Assembly: GCF_024793895.1 (NCBI RefSeq)
Contig: NZ_JANUSB010000015.1
Location: 1,817,157-1,881,156 of the forward strand
DNA from: Serratia sp. AKBS12
GTDB lineage: Bacteria; Pseudomonadota; Gammaproteobacteria; Enterobacterales; Enterobacteriaceae
Direction of reading: 5' to 3'
DNA length: 64,000 nt
Part shown: piece by piece, positions 17,882-26,399 of the stretch
Layout of the letters: each line of letters begins with the position of its first letter
How positions within the stretch are numbered: position 1 is the first letter of the stretch
Program-made: the position numbers and the translations under genes
The notes under the pieces: model-generated
The model's database searches: none
The model's input: the letters and a program-made list of their open reading frames with translations, nothing else
What the model was told of the DNA's origin: nothing

Positions 17882-19363
17882 ATGAAATTAAATAACGTCA
17901 CGCTAGCCCTGGTAGCTCTCTCCATCAGCGGCGGTGCACTGGCACATGGCTATGTGCAATCCCCTGAGTCACGTAATTTTATGTGCAGCAATAAAGGCCC
18001 CGCCAATACCAATAGTGACTGCGGTAACATTCGCTATGAGCCACAAAGTGCCGGCGAATTTGCCAAAGGCTTCCCAACCACCGGCGCTATTGATGGTCAG
18101 TTGATGAGCGCAGGCGCCGATCGCTTAAACACCCACATCAACCTGCAAACGGCCGACCGCTGGACCAAGAATCAAGTCAAGGCGGGCAAACAGACGTTCA
18201 CCTGGGCCTTTACTGCCGCACACCCCGCAACCAAGTTCGAATATTACATTACCAAGCCGGGCTGGAACCCCAACCAGCCGCTGACCCGTGAGTCTTTGGA
18301 TCTGGTTCCCTTCTGCGTCGCCGACGGCAGCGGCTACCAGCCCGTCCCCGCAACCGGTTTCCATTCCGATATCAATACCATCGTCAGACATCACTGTGTC
18401 CTGCCGGAGCGTACCGGTTATCATATTGTCTATGCCGTATGGGAAGTCGCGGATACCGCCAACGCCTTCCACAATGCCATCGATGTGATGTACGCAGGCG
18501 ACAACGAAAATGCCGGCGATGAAACGCCAATCGACTCCGCATGGGCTATCGAGGTGGGGAGCATTCTGCCAACCCTCGATCTGGCCGCGGGTGACGGTGT
18601 CAAGCTGCGCGTTTTTACTGCGGCGGGTGAAAGCCCGAGCTTGAGCGGTAGCCAAATCACCATTAAGGACGATCGGTCCGGTAAAAAAGAGGTCTGGGCT
18701 CATGCGCTAGCCAGCAAGATCAATGCCGAACGCAACGACCTGCGTGCCGGTAGCAAAAGTGCGGAAGGTATTATCAATGCCATCTACGGTAAAAATACCC
18801 TTTACACCCAGGCGGCCAGCGGCATTGTACGGGTTGAAATCGAAATTCAGCAGGCCGACGATGAAACCGCAGCAACCGCCAGCTTCACAGCCAGCGGGTT
18901 GAAAGCCAGCTACCCCCTGGTGGCCGGCGCAACCACGGTCAACCTCGAGCTGGCAACTCAAGGCAAAATGGATCTGGTCGTCAAGATTTTTGACCAGAAC
19001 AGCCTGGTCAAAGGCTATCACACGCTCACCCTGGAAGACCGCGCTGAAAGCATCGCCATCCCTATGAACAACCTGAAGGCCGGCCAATTCTCTCTGGTGG
19101 TCATTGGCACCGACGCCAAAGGAAAAACGCAGCAGCAGAGCTTCCAGTTCACCGTCAAAGGTGACGAAAAGCCGCCGGTACCGGGCGCGATCCCCGCCTG
19201 GGACCCAACGGCCACCTATGGCGATGCCTGTACCAAGGTCACCTATAAAGGCAAAATCTGGATCAACGGCTGGTGGACGCAAAACAACGCGCCGGATGCT
19301 GGCGGCGAGTGGGGCATATGGCGCGAGGAAGGCAGCAAGAACATGCACACCCAGTGCCTGTAA
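17882..19363 (+). CDS. Secreted multidomain AA10 lytic polysaccharide monooxygenase (GbpA-like)
   Basis: The 493-residue precursor has a signal peptide cleaved after Ala21, leaving a mature N-terminal histidine (H22, HGYVQSPESR) as AA10 copper enzymes require. The second copper ligand is predicted at H114 in TAAHP. The catalytic domain runs to about residue 215 and would cleave chitin or a related glycan oxidatively. A GbpA-like middle region spans about 220-420. A C-terminal carbohydrate-binding module (about 435-493) contains aromatic residues in AWDPTATYGDACTKVTYKGK and WWTQNNAP. GbpA of Vibrio is a type II secretion substrate; nearby gspS and gspC-O suggest the same here. A terminator follows. 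Confidence 0.92.
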   Translation: MKLNNVTLALVALSISGGALAHGYVQSPESRNFMCSNKGPANTNSDCGNIRYEPQSAGEFAKGFPTTGAIDGQLMSAGADRLNTHINLQTADRWTKNQVKAGKQTFTWAFTAAHPATKFEYYITKPGWNPNQPLTRESLDLVPFCVADGSGYQPVPATGFHSDINTIVRHHCVLPERTGYHIVYAVWEVADTANAFHNAIDVMYAGDNENAGDETPIDSAWAIEVGSILPTLDLAAGDGVKLRVFTAAGESPSLSGSQITIKDDRSGKKEVWAHALASKINAERNDLRAGSKSAEGIINAIYGKNTLYTQAASGIVRVEIEIQQADDETAATASFTASGLKASYPLVAGATTVNLELATQGKMDLVVKIFDQNSLVKGYHTLTLEDRAESIAIPMNNLKAGQFSLVVIGTDAKGKTQQQSFQFTVKGDEKPPVPGAIPAWDPTATYGDACTKVTYKGKIWINGWWTQNNAPDAGGEWGIWREEGSKNMHTQCL

Positions 19364-19380
19364 CCTCCCCGACGCAACAT

Positions 19381-19411
19381 AAACCGCGTGGCAGTTCCCC
19401 GCGGTTTTCTT
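19381..19411 (+). terminator. Intrinsic terminator after the LPMO gene
   Basis: AAACCGCG (19381-19388) pairs with CGCGGTTT (19400-19407) across an 11-nt loop, followed by a short T-rich tail, 17 bp past the stop codon. Confidence 0.75.
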
Positions 19412-19497
19412 GTTCATCGGGCTAAAGAGGGGCAATTACGGAGCGCCGCAAGCACTATCAGGGAGCAATTCTGGCTTGCCACAGGATAGCCGGTAGC

Positions 19498-19530
19498 AAA
19501 AAAGGAGAGCCTTTCATCCAGGCTCTCCTT
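19498..19530 (-). terminator. Intrinsic terminator, minus strand, after the DUF1996 gene
   Basis: AAGGAGAGCC (19502-19511) and GGCTCTCCTT (19521-19530) form a 10-bp stem. On the minus strand it is followed by a run of six T, so it terminates leftward transcription, about 150 bp past the DUF1996 stop codon. Confidence 0.8.
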
Positions 19531-19679
19531 ATGCGTCATTATGATAGGGTCGATTTCAACGAGTGCGTTTACCGACAGGCTCTGCGAGCGGCCACCTGAT
19601 GCACCGCTGGCCATGGATTACCTTTGGTCCACCGGTCGTTGAGCCGTTTTCCACAGCAATATCGGCCCCTACGCCCCCA
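19531..19679. other. Unexplained 150 bp between the DUF1996 stop codon and its terminator
   Basis: The DUF1996 gene ends at 19680 but its terminator is 150 bp further. Minus-strand reading is open in one alternative frame for 48 codons from within the gene (down to 19556), with glycine-rich composition. I see no ribosome binding site and no recognised domain; it could be a 3' UTR or a frameshifted former C-terminus. Confidence 0.35.
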
Positions 19680-21224
19680 TTAGAGACTATAGTGAGGGTT
19701 TTCATCGGATACTGGCTGCTGTTCTTCTGCTTCACCCGCAGGCACGGCGTTACTTTCTGCACCGGCCGCAGTAGTCGCCGCGCGGTCCAACCCCGGGCTC
19801 GTCATCTTTTGGTGGCCGGTAAAGAATAGAAATGCGGGCAGACCACTTTCGCGCGTGCCCAAAACGGTTTCAATATTATTGCCATCCGTCATGACACAGA
19901 ATGCAACCTCTTTATCCCCCCGTTGCCATGCCTTTTGGATCACCTTGGCAATGCTTTCGGTATTGCGATACATCGGCCGCCCGTTATGGGACATCCAGGC
20001 GCGGGCAATATAGGATCCTCCGCAGCTAGCCGCCTCATCGGCAGAAAGCCGGTATTCATCCCAGTCGCTCGCGGCCTCATAAAAATAGAGCATATGCTCC
20101 GTACTTTTTTCTGCATTTTGTGCGTAGAAACTAATAGCGATATCGATATAATTCGTTTGTTTTGCTTCACTTTCCTCAGGCAGCGGGAATTTAATGTAGG
20201 CCGTTTTCCGATCTTCAGGCGCAAGCCCCTTGCCTCTCAAGATAAACGCCTGTGTCGCATGTCCATAATTCTCCGCTGAATATATGCCGCCACGGGTATA
20301 GCTGTCGCCGCTGGCGGCAACGCTGTATGTCGGTAGCGCTTTGTTACAGCCCCAATTCTGGTTGAGACAGTAATCGACCGCATAAGCGAGCACGTCTTCC
20401 GGCCAGCCGTTAAAGAAGTCAGCATGCGCGGTATACAGACTCCCCCAGCGTGGCGTCAATTTCCCGCCTTCCATTTCCGGATTCATGGATAACCGCAATC
20501 TCTCCAGAGGGATGACGCCTGGCAATTTATATTCCAGATTGAACTGAAGCTGAGGTATTTTAACCGGATAGTCTGCCGGACAGCGGCCATCGATATCGTA
20601 AACGGCATTGCGTGGGCCATGATGCGGCGGTTTAAGATTTACGCCATCCCAGCAGTTGGGAAAATCGAAGGCCAGATTAAACTGCACCTTTTCTGTTGTG
20701 CCGCTTTGATAAAGTGGGCAGGATTTCGGTACTTCTTTGCTATACCCCACTCCCTGACAGAAATAGAACACCCCCTTTTTCGGACCGTTACTGACATGTT
20801 CGCCAACCATCAATTGCAGCCCTTTGGGAAAGGGAACGACCGGGTAGCGCGTGTCGGTATTGCGATAATAGGTCTTCATGAATACGGGTTGAATAACCTC
20901 CCCACTGTGGCTATCCAATAGCTGAGGCGCCCAATAAGCAGAGGCATCTGCGCGGGCGGTACAGGTGGTTTCCTTGTCGGCTAGCAGCAGATCTGCCGTA
21001 GTCCAAGCATCCGTGTGGCGATTGCCGAAGAACTCATGCACCATGGAGGCTCCCGGCTTGCCGAATGCCATCATGGGATCGTCCGGCAAGGTATGGGAAA
21101 GCCCACATTCGACATTAAATTGCCCCCATCCTTTTTCTTTGCGCTCCAGGTCTTCAGCTAATGCGCTTTGGCTGACGCACAGCGTACCGAGTAATATGAG
21201 TTTTAAAAAAGTTACTCTTTCCAT
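19680..21224 (-). CDS. Secreted DUF1996 protein with CBM96/DNRLRE-like C-terminal domain
   Basis: A 514-residue secreted protein with a signal peptide (cleavage near residue 23). The N-terminal half is DUF1996, recognised by MVHEFFGNRHTDA at 61-73, DGRCPADYPVKIPQLQFNLEY at about 212-232 and several paired cysteines. DUF1996 is best known from fungal secreted proteins and has no established activity. From about residue 306 (GDSYTRGG) to the TRESGLPAFLFF stretch near 470 the sequence has the layout of CBM96/DNRLRE beta-sandwich modules, which bind glycans. The last 40 residues are Ala/Glu-rich. Position beside a T2SS and an LPMO suggests exported glycan-related cargo, which is inference. Confidence 0.75.
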   Translation of the reverse strand: MERVTFLKLILLGTLCVSQSALAEDLERKEKGWGQFNVECGLSHTLPDDPMMAFGKPGASMVHEFFGNRHTDAWTTADLLLADKETTCTARADASAYWAPQLLDSHSGEVIQPVFMKTYYRNTDTRYPVVPFPKGLQLMVGEHVSNGPKKGVFYFCQGVGYSKEVPKSCPLYQSGTTEKVQFNLAFDFPNCWDGVNLKPPHHGPRNAVYDIDGRCPADYPVKIPQLQFNLEYKLPGVIPLERLRLSMNPEMEGGKLTPRWGSLYTAHADFFNGWPEDVLAYAVDYCLNQNWGCNKALPTYSVAASGDSYTRGGIYSAENYGHATQAFILRGKGLAPEDRKTAYIKFPLPEESEAKQTNYIDIAISFYAQNAEKSTEHMLYFYEAASDWDEYRLSADEAASCGGSYIARAWMSHNGRPMYRNTESIAKVIQKAWQRGDKEVAFCVMTDGNNIETVLGTRESGLPAFLFFTGHQKMTSPGLDRAATTAAGAESNAVPAGEAEEQQPVSDENPHYSL

Positions 21225-21711
21225 AAATTAATCATTTCCTTTCAGGTTTTGAGATTTTCTTTTAAGCCCATATAAATGCTAACCATCAGCATTGGTACCT
21301 GCCAGGTTAAATAAAGGGAATGGATAACGAGTAAAAAAAAGTGCATTTATTAATGCAAGTCAGAAAATTGCCAATGTCATTCACAAAAAAATGCCATACA
21401 AAAAAACCGGATTGCTATTTTAACCCGTACCTTATGGCCCTTTGGGAACGTTATTCCGACGAGGTAAGTCAAATTCCATTGACAAAAACTCAGCACATAG
21501 CGCATCAGCCGATTTACACGCCATAAACCGAGCTTTATGCGAGCAATGACGGCCCGCCAGGTCGACAATAGCCCCTGGCTGAAGGCGATGGGTGGCTCAA
21601 CCAACACTCTCGGTAAAACCATCGGCATACAATTTGTGCCCGGCTGATCCAATATTGAAGCTGATGCCGGGCCAGTGACATCGCTCTGGCTCAGAAAACG
21701 GCTACAGGTCG
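21225..21711. other. Intergenic region between DUF1996 and HPt genes
   Basis: About 490 bp, AT-rich between 21230 and 21430. It should contain the DUF1996 promoter. Frames on both strands lack ribosome binding sites and family resemblance, so I call no gene here. Confidence 0.5.
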
Positions 21712-21990
21712 CTAACGGGCGGGTTCGCCAATGCTGGAATCTTTGTCGCTGGCAATTTGCGCACGCAGGATGATAAGCACAGGCTTGATAACCGCCCATG
21801 TTTCTGCGGCTTCCAGCGCTTCACACAGGCTAACCTGCGCTGGAGTGCCAAATAATTGACATAGCCCCAGCATTTTATGGCCCAATTTCCGCATGGCGGC
21901 CAGATCGCCGGTTAACGCAGCCTGTTCCAGCTGCTGGAGATAGTCCTCCAGGCTGGCGTAAAAGCGGGAGATAAAACTTGGGTCAGACAA
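21712..21990 (-). CDS. Stand-alone histidine phosphotransfer (HPt) protein
   Basis: A 92-residue helical protein with the HPt signature around H38 (LGHKMLGLCQLFGT), where His38 would accept and pass on phosphate. A following LCEALEAAE helix completes the four-helix bundle pattern. Its start overlaps the 3' end of the hybrid kinase gene by 8 bp, so it is almost certainly translated with it. The kinase ends in a receiver domain and has no HPt of its own, and the response regulator is encoded first in the same operon, so this protein supplies the missing relay step. Confidence 0.85.
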   Translation of the reverse strand: MSDPSFISRFYASLEDYLQQLEQAALTGDLAAMRKLGHKMLGLCQLFGTPAQVSLCEALEAAETWAVIKPVLIILRAQIASDKDSSIGEPAR

Positions 21991-24343
21991 GGGTAGCCAC
22001 CTGAGTGGTAAAATAATCGTGAATCAACTGCTGCCACCGTTCGCGCGAAATCGGTTTTTGTAATAGATAATCCATACCCACTTCACGCGCCAACTGGCTG
22101 TCCTCCGCTTTCAGCGCGGCGGATTGGCCGATGATCAACGCAGGCGTGGTGTCCTTTTGCATCAGTTTGCGTAAATGACGTACCAACTCAAAACCATTGC
22201 TTTCGTCCAGTCGGCAATCCGTAACGATAATCGTGTGGCGGTGTTGTAACCAGCGCTGATAAGCCTGCTGGGCGTCGGTGGCAGTATCCACCTGAAATCC
22301 GATGCTGGTGAACAGCTCCTGTTGTACCTCGAGTAGCAATGGTTCATCCTCCACCAGCAGCAGGCGCCGCTGCGCGCCAGACTCGCTGGCGTCAGGCGCG
22401 CTGGCGGGTTCGGCAATGGTGACGTCGTCAACCATACTCTCTTCATGGCATAAATCGGTGACTGCAAGATAAAACGCCGAGGCATAAGGAGGGCGTGAAA
22501 GCGCCACGCTTCTCCCACACTGATTATTCAATAACCACAAATCCCGACCATGACTGAAGCGTAACGACAGCACCGGCTCACGCGTTGTTGCCGGCGGGTT
22601 TTCTGGCTTATCACCGTAGGGTATTTCGAGACGGGTAATGATTGGCAGCACCTCATTGAGAGGTGCGCAACCGTCTGGCACCAGTTTTATACGCAGCCCG
22701 TCCGGCAACGGCTTTTCAATGGCATAGTGGGCAGGAATTACGGGGAACACGATCTTGACCCGAGAACCAACCCCCTTCTGGCTGGTCAATACCAGATGTC
22801 CGCCCATCAACTGCATATTCTTGTTTGCAACAAACAGCCCCAGCCCGGTGCCTTTAGCATGTCTCTCGGCAATAGCCCGATCGTCGCCGCCCTGATAAAA
22901 GGGTTGCGCCAGGCGTTTGAGCACATTCTCTGGCATGCCGATACCGGTGTCGGTAACTTCGATACAGAACATATTCTTGCCGTCCACCTGGAGAAGCGAA
23001 CATTCGATCAGCACCATCCCGCCATGGGTGTGCTTGATGGCATTATTGACGATGTTATTCAGCGCCTGGCCCAGCAACGCACTGTCAACCAGATGCGGAA
23101 GAAAGCACTGCTTGGAATGGTAACGCACGTGCAGCGTAGTGCCATGGGTTTGCGCAAAGCTGGTAAAGAGCCTGACCGTGGTATCACAAAGCTCTGCCAG
23201 CAGATGGGGTTGCGGATGCTGTTGTACCGAACCGGCAGTGATTTTGGCGTAATCCAGCGACAGATCAAGATTATCCAACATTCCGCGGCTGACATGAATA
23301 ATATTGGCCAGGCGCTCCCGTTGGGCGGAGGAAGAAAGCTTGTCGAGTAAACTTTCGCTCGCCGTCAGGATGCCAATCAGAGGAGTGCGCAGTTCATGAG
23401 AAATAACCGATAATTCCAGACTATTGCGTGAACCCTGTTGGGCTATTTGTTTTTTTAACCGTCGGTTGTAATAGACCACCACTACCAGCAGCAACAGCAC
23501 GGTAAAGGTGATCAGAAAAAGCACTGTTCTTAGCGGCGAATCGATCGCTGACGTCTGGCTTTCTGCAACGATCCATTTTGCGGCAATATTACCTTGCTGG
23601 AGTGGCGTAACGGAAACCAGCACCTTATTAATAATATCGATAAGTACCTTATCTTCCTGCCGAGCGCTCATCACCAGCGGGATCTTCGCCATATGGGGGC
23701 GCGACATTTTTAACTGTCCCGGATACACGATATTCATGTAGTAAGCGGCCGTGGGAGACAGCACCACCCCCGCAATGGCCTGCCCGTTTACCACGCTTTG
23801 GATGGTTTTCTCCGGTGACGGTAGTGCCCGATAGTCCGCGCCGGGAAAGCGTTTTCCAAACCACTGAATGAGTGAAAGATAATCGGTAATTGTAACGTAA
23901 CCCTCATCAATATCATCGGCGGTGGTGATACTGCGAGTGGTTTTACGGGTCACCGTGACAGGCCAGGTGGAAAAGAACGTCATGCTTCTGGCCAGGCCAT
24001 GCTCATCGGCAAAAGCGGCGGAAGTGCTGGTAAGCAACGCTACCCGCCGCTGTTTGAGATTCATAAAGGACGCATTGCCGCTGTTACTGGGCACCAACTG
24101 AAAACGCATGCCGGTAGCATGGGCAATCAGATCGATATAATCCCTGGTCAGTCCGATATGCTCTCCAAAACCATTAGTTGTTTCAATGGGATAGAACTGG
24201 GGGAAGATGCCATACTCAATGAGCGGGTGGGACTCGATATAGCGTTGTTCTTCAGCGTTAAATTTTACATTATTACTCGCATGCCCCACTCCGACAAAAA
24301 ACAATAGCAGAAAAATCAATAGGAGGTTAAATAGGTAACTCAT
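21983..24343 (-). CDS. Hybrid sensor histidine kinase with periplasmic solute-binding sensor (BvgS/EvgS-like)
   Basis: About 786 residues from ATG 24343. The order is: signal/anchor segment (MSYLFNLLLIFLLLFF), a periplasmic SBP_bac_3-like sensor domain (about 25-255), a transmembrane helix (about 272-293), HisKA with H316 in SVISHELRTP, and HATPase_c with VTDTGIGM and GTGLGLFVA. A divergent linker follows, then a C-terminal receiver domain with phospho-acceptor D709 (VTDCRLDE) and K763. It has a receiver but no HPt domain. The start overlaps the response regulator stop by 17 bp and lacks a clear Shine-Dalgarno; ATG 24349 or 24367 are alternatives. The signal it senses is unknown. Confidence 0.88.
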   Translation of the reverse strand: MSYLFNLLLIFLLLFFVGVGHASNNVKFNAEEQRYIESHPLIEYGIFPQFYPIETTNGFGEHIGLTRDYIDLIAHATGMRFQLVPSNSGNASFMNLKQRRVALLTSTSAAFADEHGLARSMTFFSTWPVTVTRKTTRSITTADDIDEGYVTITDYLSLIQWFGKRFPGADYRALPSPEKTIQSVVNGQAIAGVVLSPTAAYYMNIVYPGQLKMSRPHMAKIPLVMSARQEDKVLIDIINKVLVSVTPLQQGNIAAKWIVAESQTSAIDSPLRTVLFLITFTVLLLLVVVVYYNRRLKKQIAQQGSRNSLELSVISHELRTPLIGILTASESLLDKLSSSAQRERLANIIHVSRGMLDNLDLSLDYAKITAGSVQQHPQPHLLAELCDTTVRLFTSFAQTHGTTLHVRYHSKQCFLPHLVDSALLGQALNNIVNNAIKHTHGGMVLIECSLLQVDGKNMFCIEVTDTGIGMPENVLKRLAQPFYQGGDDRAIAERHAKGTGLGLFVANKNMQLMGGHLVLTSQKGVGSRVKIVFPVIPAHYAIEKPLPDGLRIKLVPDGCAPLNEVLPIITRLEIPYGDKPENPPATTREPVLSLRFSHGRDLWLLNNQCGRSVALSRPPYASAFYLAVTDLCHEESMVDDVTIAEPASAPDASESGAQRRLLLVEDEPLLLEVQQELFTSIGFQVDTATDAQQAYQRWLQHRHTIIVTDCRLDESNGFELVRHLRKLMQKDTTPALIIGQSAALKAEDSQLAREVGMDYLLQKPISRERWQQLIHDYFTTQVATLV

Positions 24344-25022
24344 GGGCATATTTGAAAAATTCGGCATTGGAATTAAGCCCCAGCTTTTTGAACGCGCGAG
24401 TTTTGGTGTTGGAAACGGTTTTAAAACTGATATTAAGACGCTCGCCAATTTCATTCTGATTGAAACCATTCAATAAAAGGCGCAATACCTCGGTCTCTCG
24501 GGGGGAGAGCCTATCCCAGGCTTCCTGCGGTGAAAGGGTTGCCAGTTCAATAGGGAAGAACTTCCTGCCACTGGCGATATAGGAGATGGCAAAAAAAAGC
24601 TCCTGAATATTACTGTTTTTTTGCACAATACCCCATGCGCCTGCCTGCCACGCGAGGCGGGCAATAGCCAGACTTTTGTGCGCCGTATAGACAATAATCT
24701 TTATTGCTGGCCATTGTTGAAGCACGCGTTTTATCAGCAGCGCGCCATCTTGCCCGATGGCACCGGCCACGTCTTCGTCATGAGAGGTGAGTGAATAATC
24801 CAGCAGCAGCATCTGAATGCTGGAATTATACTCGAGCAATGCCATAAGCTCGGCGGCGTTGCTGGCACAACCGGCAACCTGTAACGAAACTTCACTATAA
24901 ATAAGCTGTTGTTCGGATTTGTTATAAAAATAAGGATAATGTTGTAAAATATCCTTTATCGCAAATAGGCAAAATGGTTCATCATCAACGATCGCGATGT
25001 TTATATTGTTGGTACCTGCCAT
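24327..25022 (-). CDS. LuxR/NarL-type response regulator
   Basis: A 231-residue protein with an N-terminal receiver domain and a C-terminal GerE helix-turn-helix. Acidic residues D13/D14, phospho-acceptor D75 (LLLDYSL), T113 and K135 are in place, although the loop after D75 is longer than usual. The DNA-binding domain spans about 172-216 (LSPRETEVLRLLLNGFNQNE). It is the first gene of a minus-strand operon with the hybrid kinase and HPt protein, both overlapping, so it is the likely output of that phosphorelay. Candidate targets are the T2SS operon, the DUF1996 gene and the winged-helix genes nearby. Confidence 0.88.
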   Translation of the reverse strand: MAGTNNINIAIVDDEPFCLFAIKDILQHYPYFYNKSEQQLIYSEVSLQVAGCASNAAELMALLEYNSSIQMLLLDYSLTSHDEDVAGAIGQDGALLIKRVLQQWPAIKIIVYTAHKSLAIARLAWQAGAWGIVQKNSNIQELFFAISYIASGRKFFPIELATLSPQEAWDRLSPRETEVLRLLLNGFNQNEIGERLNISFKTVSNTKTRAFKKLGLNSNAEFFKYAHELPI

Positions 25023-25343
25023 TAATTCCCCTGCTCGACGAGCAACCTGTTAGCTGACTTTGCCTGACGATATCATTCTTACACCGGGTGACGGTGGTAG
25101 GAGTGCCATGATATCACCCATTATAGTCAGCGCCCCTGTTTTTTATCTTGTGCCGGGCGAACAATGGGCGCAACCGTGAGTACGCTGGGCATTGCCAAGG
25201 GAGCCAGCAGCGAACGTACAAGGTCAGCCATCAATACCCCATTAAAATTCTATTTCCATTTCCTCAGCAAAGCGTCGCCTGCCCGGCAGCAGCAACGGTA
25301 ATGGCAATGCAGGGCAATATTACAAAACAGACGGTTTTAGCAG
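25023..25343. other. Intergenic region upstream of the phosphorelay operon
   Basis: About 320 bp with no gene. Two inverted GATATCA-like elements occur near 25067-25075 and 25110-25118, 45-95 bp before the regulator start codon, and could be operator half-sites. The short plus-strand frame here has no ribosome binding site. Confidence 0.45.
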
Positions 25344-25814
25344 TTATTCCATAATAACCGCTTTTGAAATAAAACCTATGCTACCTATCAGGATTATAAT
25401 AATTGATACCAAGGGCCTACTCTTTAGCAACCTCCAATTAAATCTATTTTTAGGTGCATTCGGTGTTGCCATGCTTTTTGTTCCAGTATACAAAATACCA
25501 ATGCGGGGTAACGTCATGATCAGCTTTTCGTCTAATTCTATTTTTATAAAGGACAGTCTTAATTGGCGCACCAGTTTGTAATAACTGCTATCGGTGACTA
25601 TAACGCCACGTTTTTCCCAAATCTCATACATGATCTCTCTCTTGGAACAGGTTTTTTCCAACAGCATCCGCAACAGACAGGCTTCATTTTCAGTCAAGGC
25701 AACGGTCACGTTGCCTCGCTTCAGCGTACGCTTTAATGGGGTAAAGATAACGTTCTCAGCTAATATGATAAGGGCCGCGGAGGACAACTGTTCCGCTGTC
25801 ATACTATTTTCCAT
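25344..25814 (-). CDS. Membrane-anchored winged-helix transcriptional regulator (CadC/ToxR-like), copy 1
   Basis: A 156-residue protein from ATG 25814, preceded by AAAGAGAT. Residues about 20-105 form a Trans_reg_C winged helix (LTENEACLLRMLLE, then REIMYEIW and YYKLVRQLRLSF). A single hydrophobic helix (PLVSIIIILIGSIGFI) ends the protein. This layout matches small ToxR/CadC-type membrane regulators, here almost without a periplasmic domain. It is clearly related to the regulator at 26950-27459, with matching wing and recognition-helix spacing, so the two may pair or compete. A palindrome lies 137 bp upstream (25951-25974). Regulation of the adjacent T2SS is inference. Confidence 0.78.
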   Translation of the reverse strand: MENSMTAEQLSSAALIILAENVIFTPLKRTLKRGNVTVALTENEACLLRMLLEKTCSKREIMYEIWEKRGVIVTDSSYYKLVRQLRLSFIKIELDEKLIMTLPRIGILYTGTKSMATPNAPKNRFNWRLLKSRPLVSIIIILIGSIGFISKAVIME

Positions 25815-26399
25815 GATTAGTATCTCTTTTAGATCCGGGGGAGATATCCTGTCATGGGGAAAGCAGTGCTTCAACAGCGATCTTGATTACCGGAACTCTC
25901 ACACGCCACATCGAGACAATCCCTTAGCGCAAGCAGGGGTTATCTCCACGCCGATGGAGAGAACTCTCCATCGGTAATAGAGAATAATTGTTATAAAAGA
26001 ACATCAATACGAACAGGACTAGGCTAGCGCCGGATACGCTGGCGTTATCAGGCGCCTCACCGCAGGGCAAATATCGGTTGCCCGATTAGGTGCCAGCCCG
26101 TGCTTCGACATAGCTAAGCACATCGCGGCGTTTATCGCCGCAGAATTACGCTTAATGTTTGTGAATCAGTCGAGCCGTCCGTCTGGCGGTGCCGTTTCCT
26201 GATTATTCCAACGCGTCAGTCAGGGCGAACCAGGCCGATGCTCCCTTTACCGGGCTGACTCTTTCTTACTCCGCCATGACCAGGCATGACCTCCGCCAGG
26301 TTCTAAAGCCTATATTCGCGGGTCATAACGTTTCACAAGCCTGCCCGCCAGTCTCCTTGTAAAGTGCCTTACCCTTATAAGATATAGGACATAGAATTG
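25815..26399. other. Hairpin-rich noncoding stretch between regulator 1 and cytochrome b561
   Basis: A 585-bp gene-free region with unusual structure: a 24-bp palindrome (25951-25974), and hairpins with stems at 26026-26031/26041-26046, 26065-26070/26078-26083 and 26125-26130/26136-26141. A directly repeated CATGACC lies at about 26275-26293. It must contain promoters for the leftward regulator and the rightward b561-regulator-gsp genes. A structured RNA or several operators would fit. Confidence 0.55.
25951..25974. repeat. 24-bp palindrome with 11-bp arms
   Basis: CCGATGGAGAG (25951-25961) and its exact reverse complement CTCTCCATCGG (25964-25974) flank AA. No T-run follows on either strand, which argues against a terminator and for an operator of a dimeric regulator. 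Confidence 0.8.

Noticed and set aside
19556-19726. A 48-codon-plus minus-strand frame (MKTLTIVSNGG...) at the DUF1996 3' end
   Set aside because: It overlaps the DUF1996 end in another frame without a ribosome binding site. A frameshifted tail cannot be excluded but is not supported.
21341-21526. A 61-codon plus-strand frame in the DUF1996-HPt gap
   Set aside because: No ribosome binding site and no similarity that I recognise; AT-rich spacer is more likely.
25148-25354. A 68-codon plus-strand frame before the winged-helix gene
   Set aside because: No Shine-Dalgarno, and the sequence has no recognisable fold; it ends inside the opposite-strand gene.
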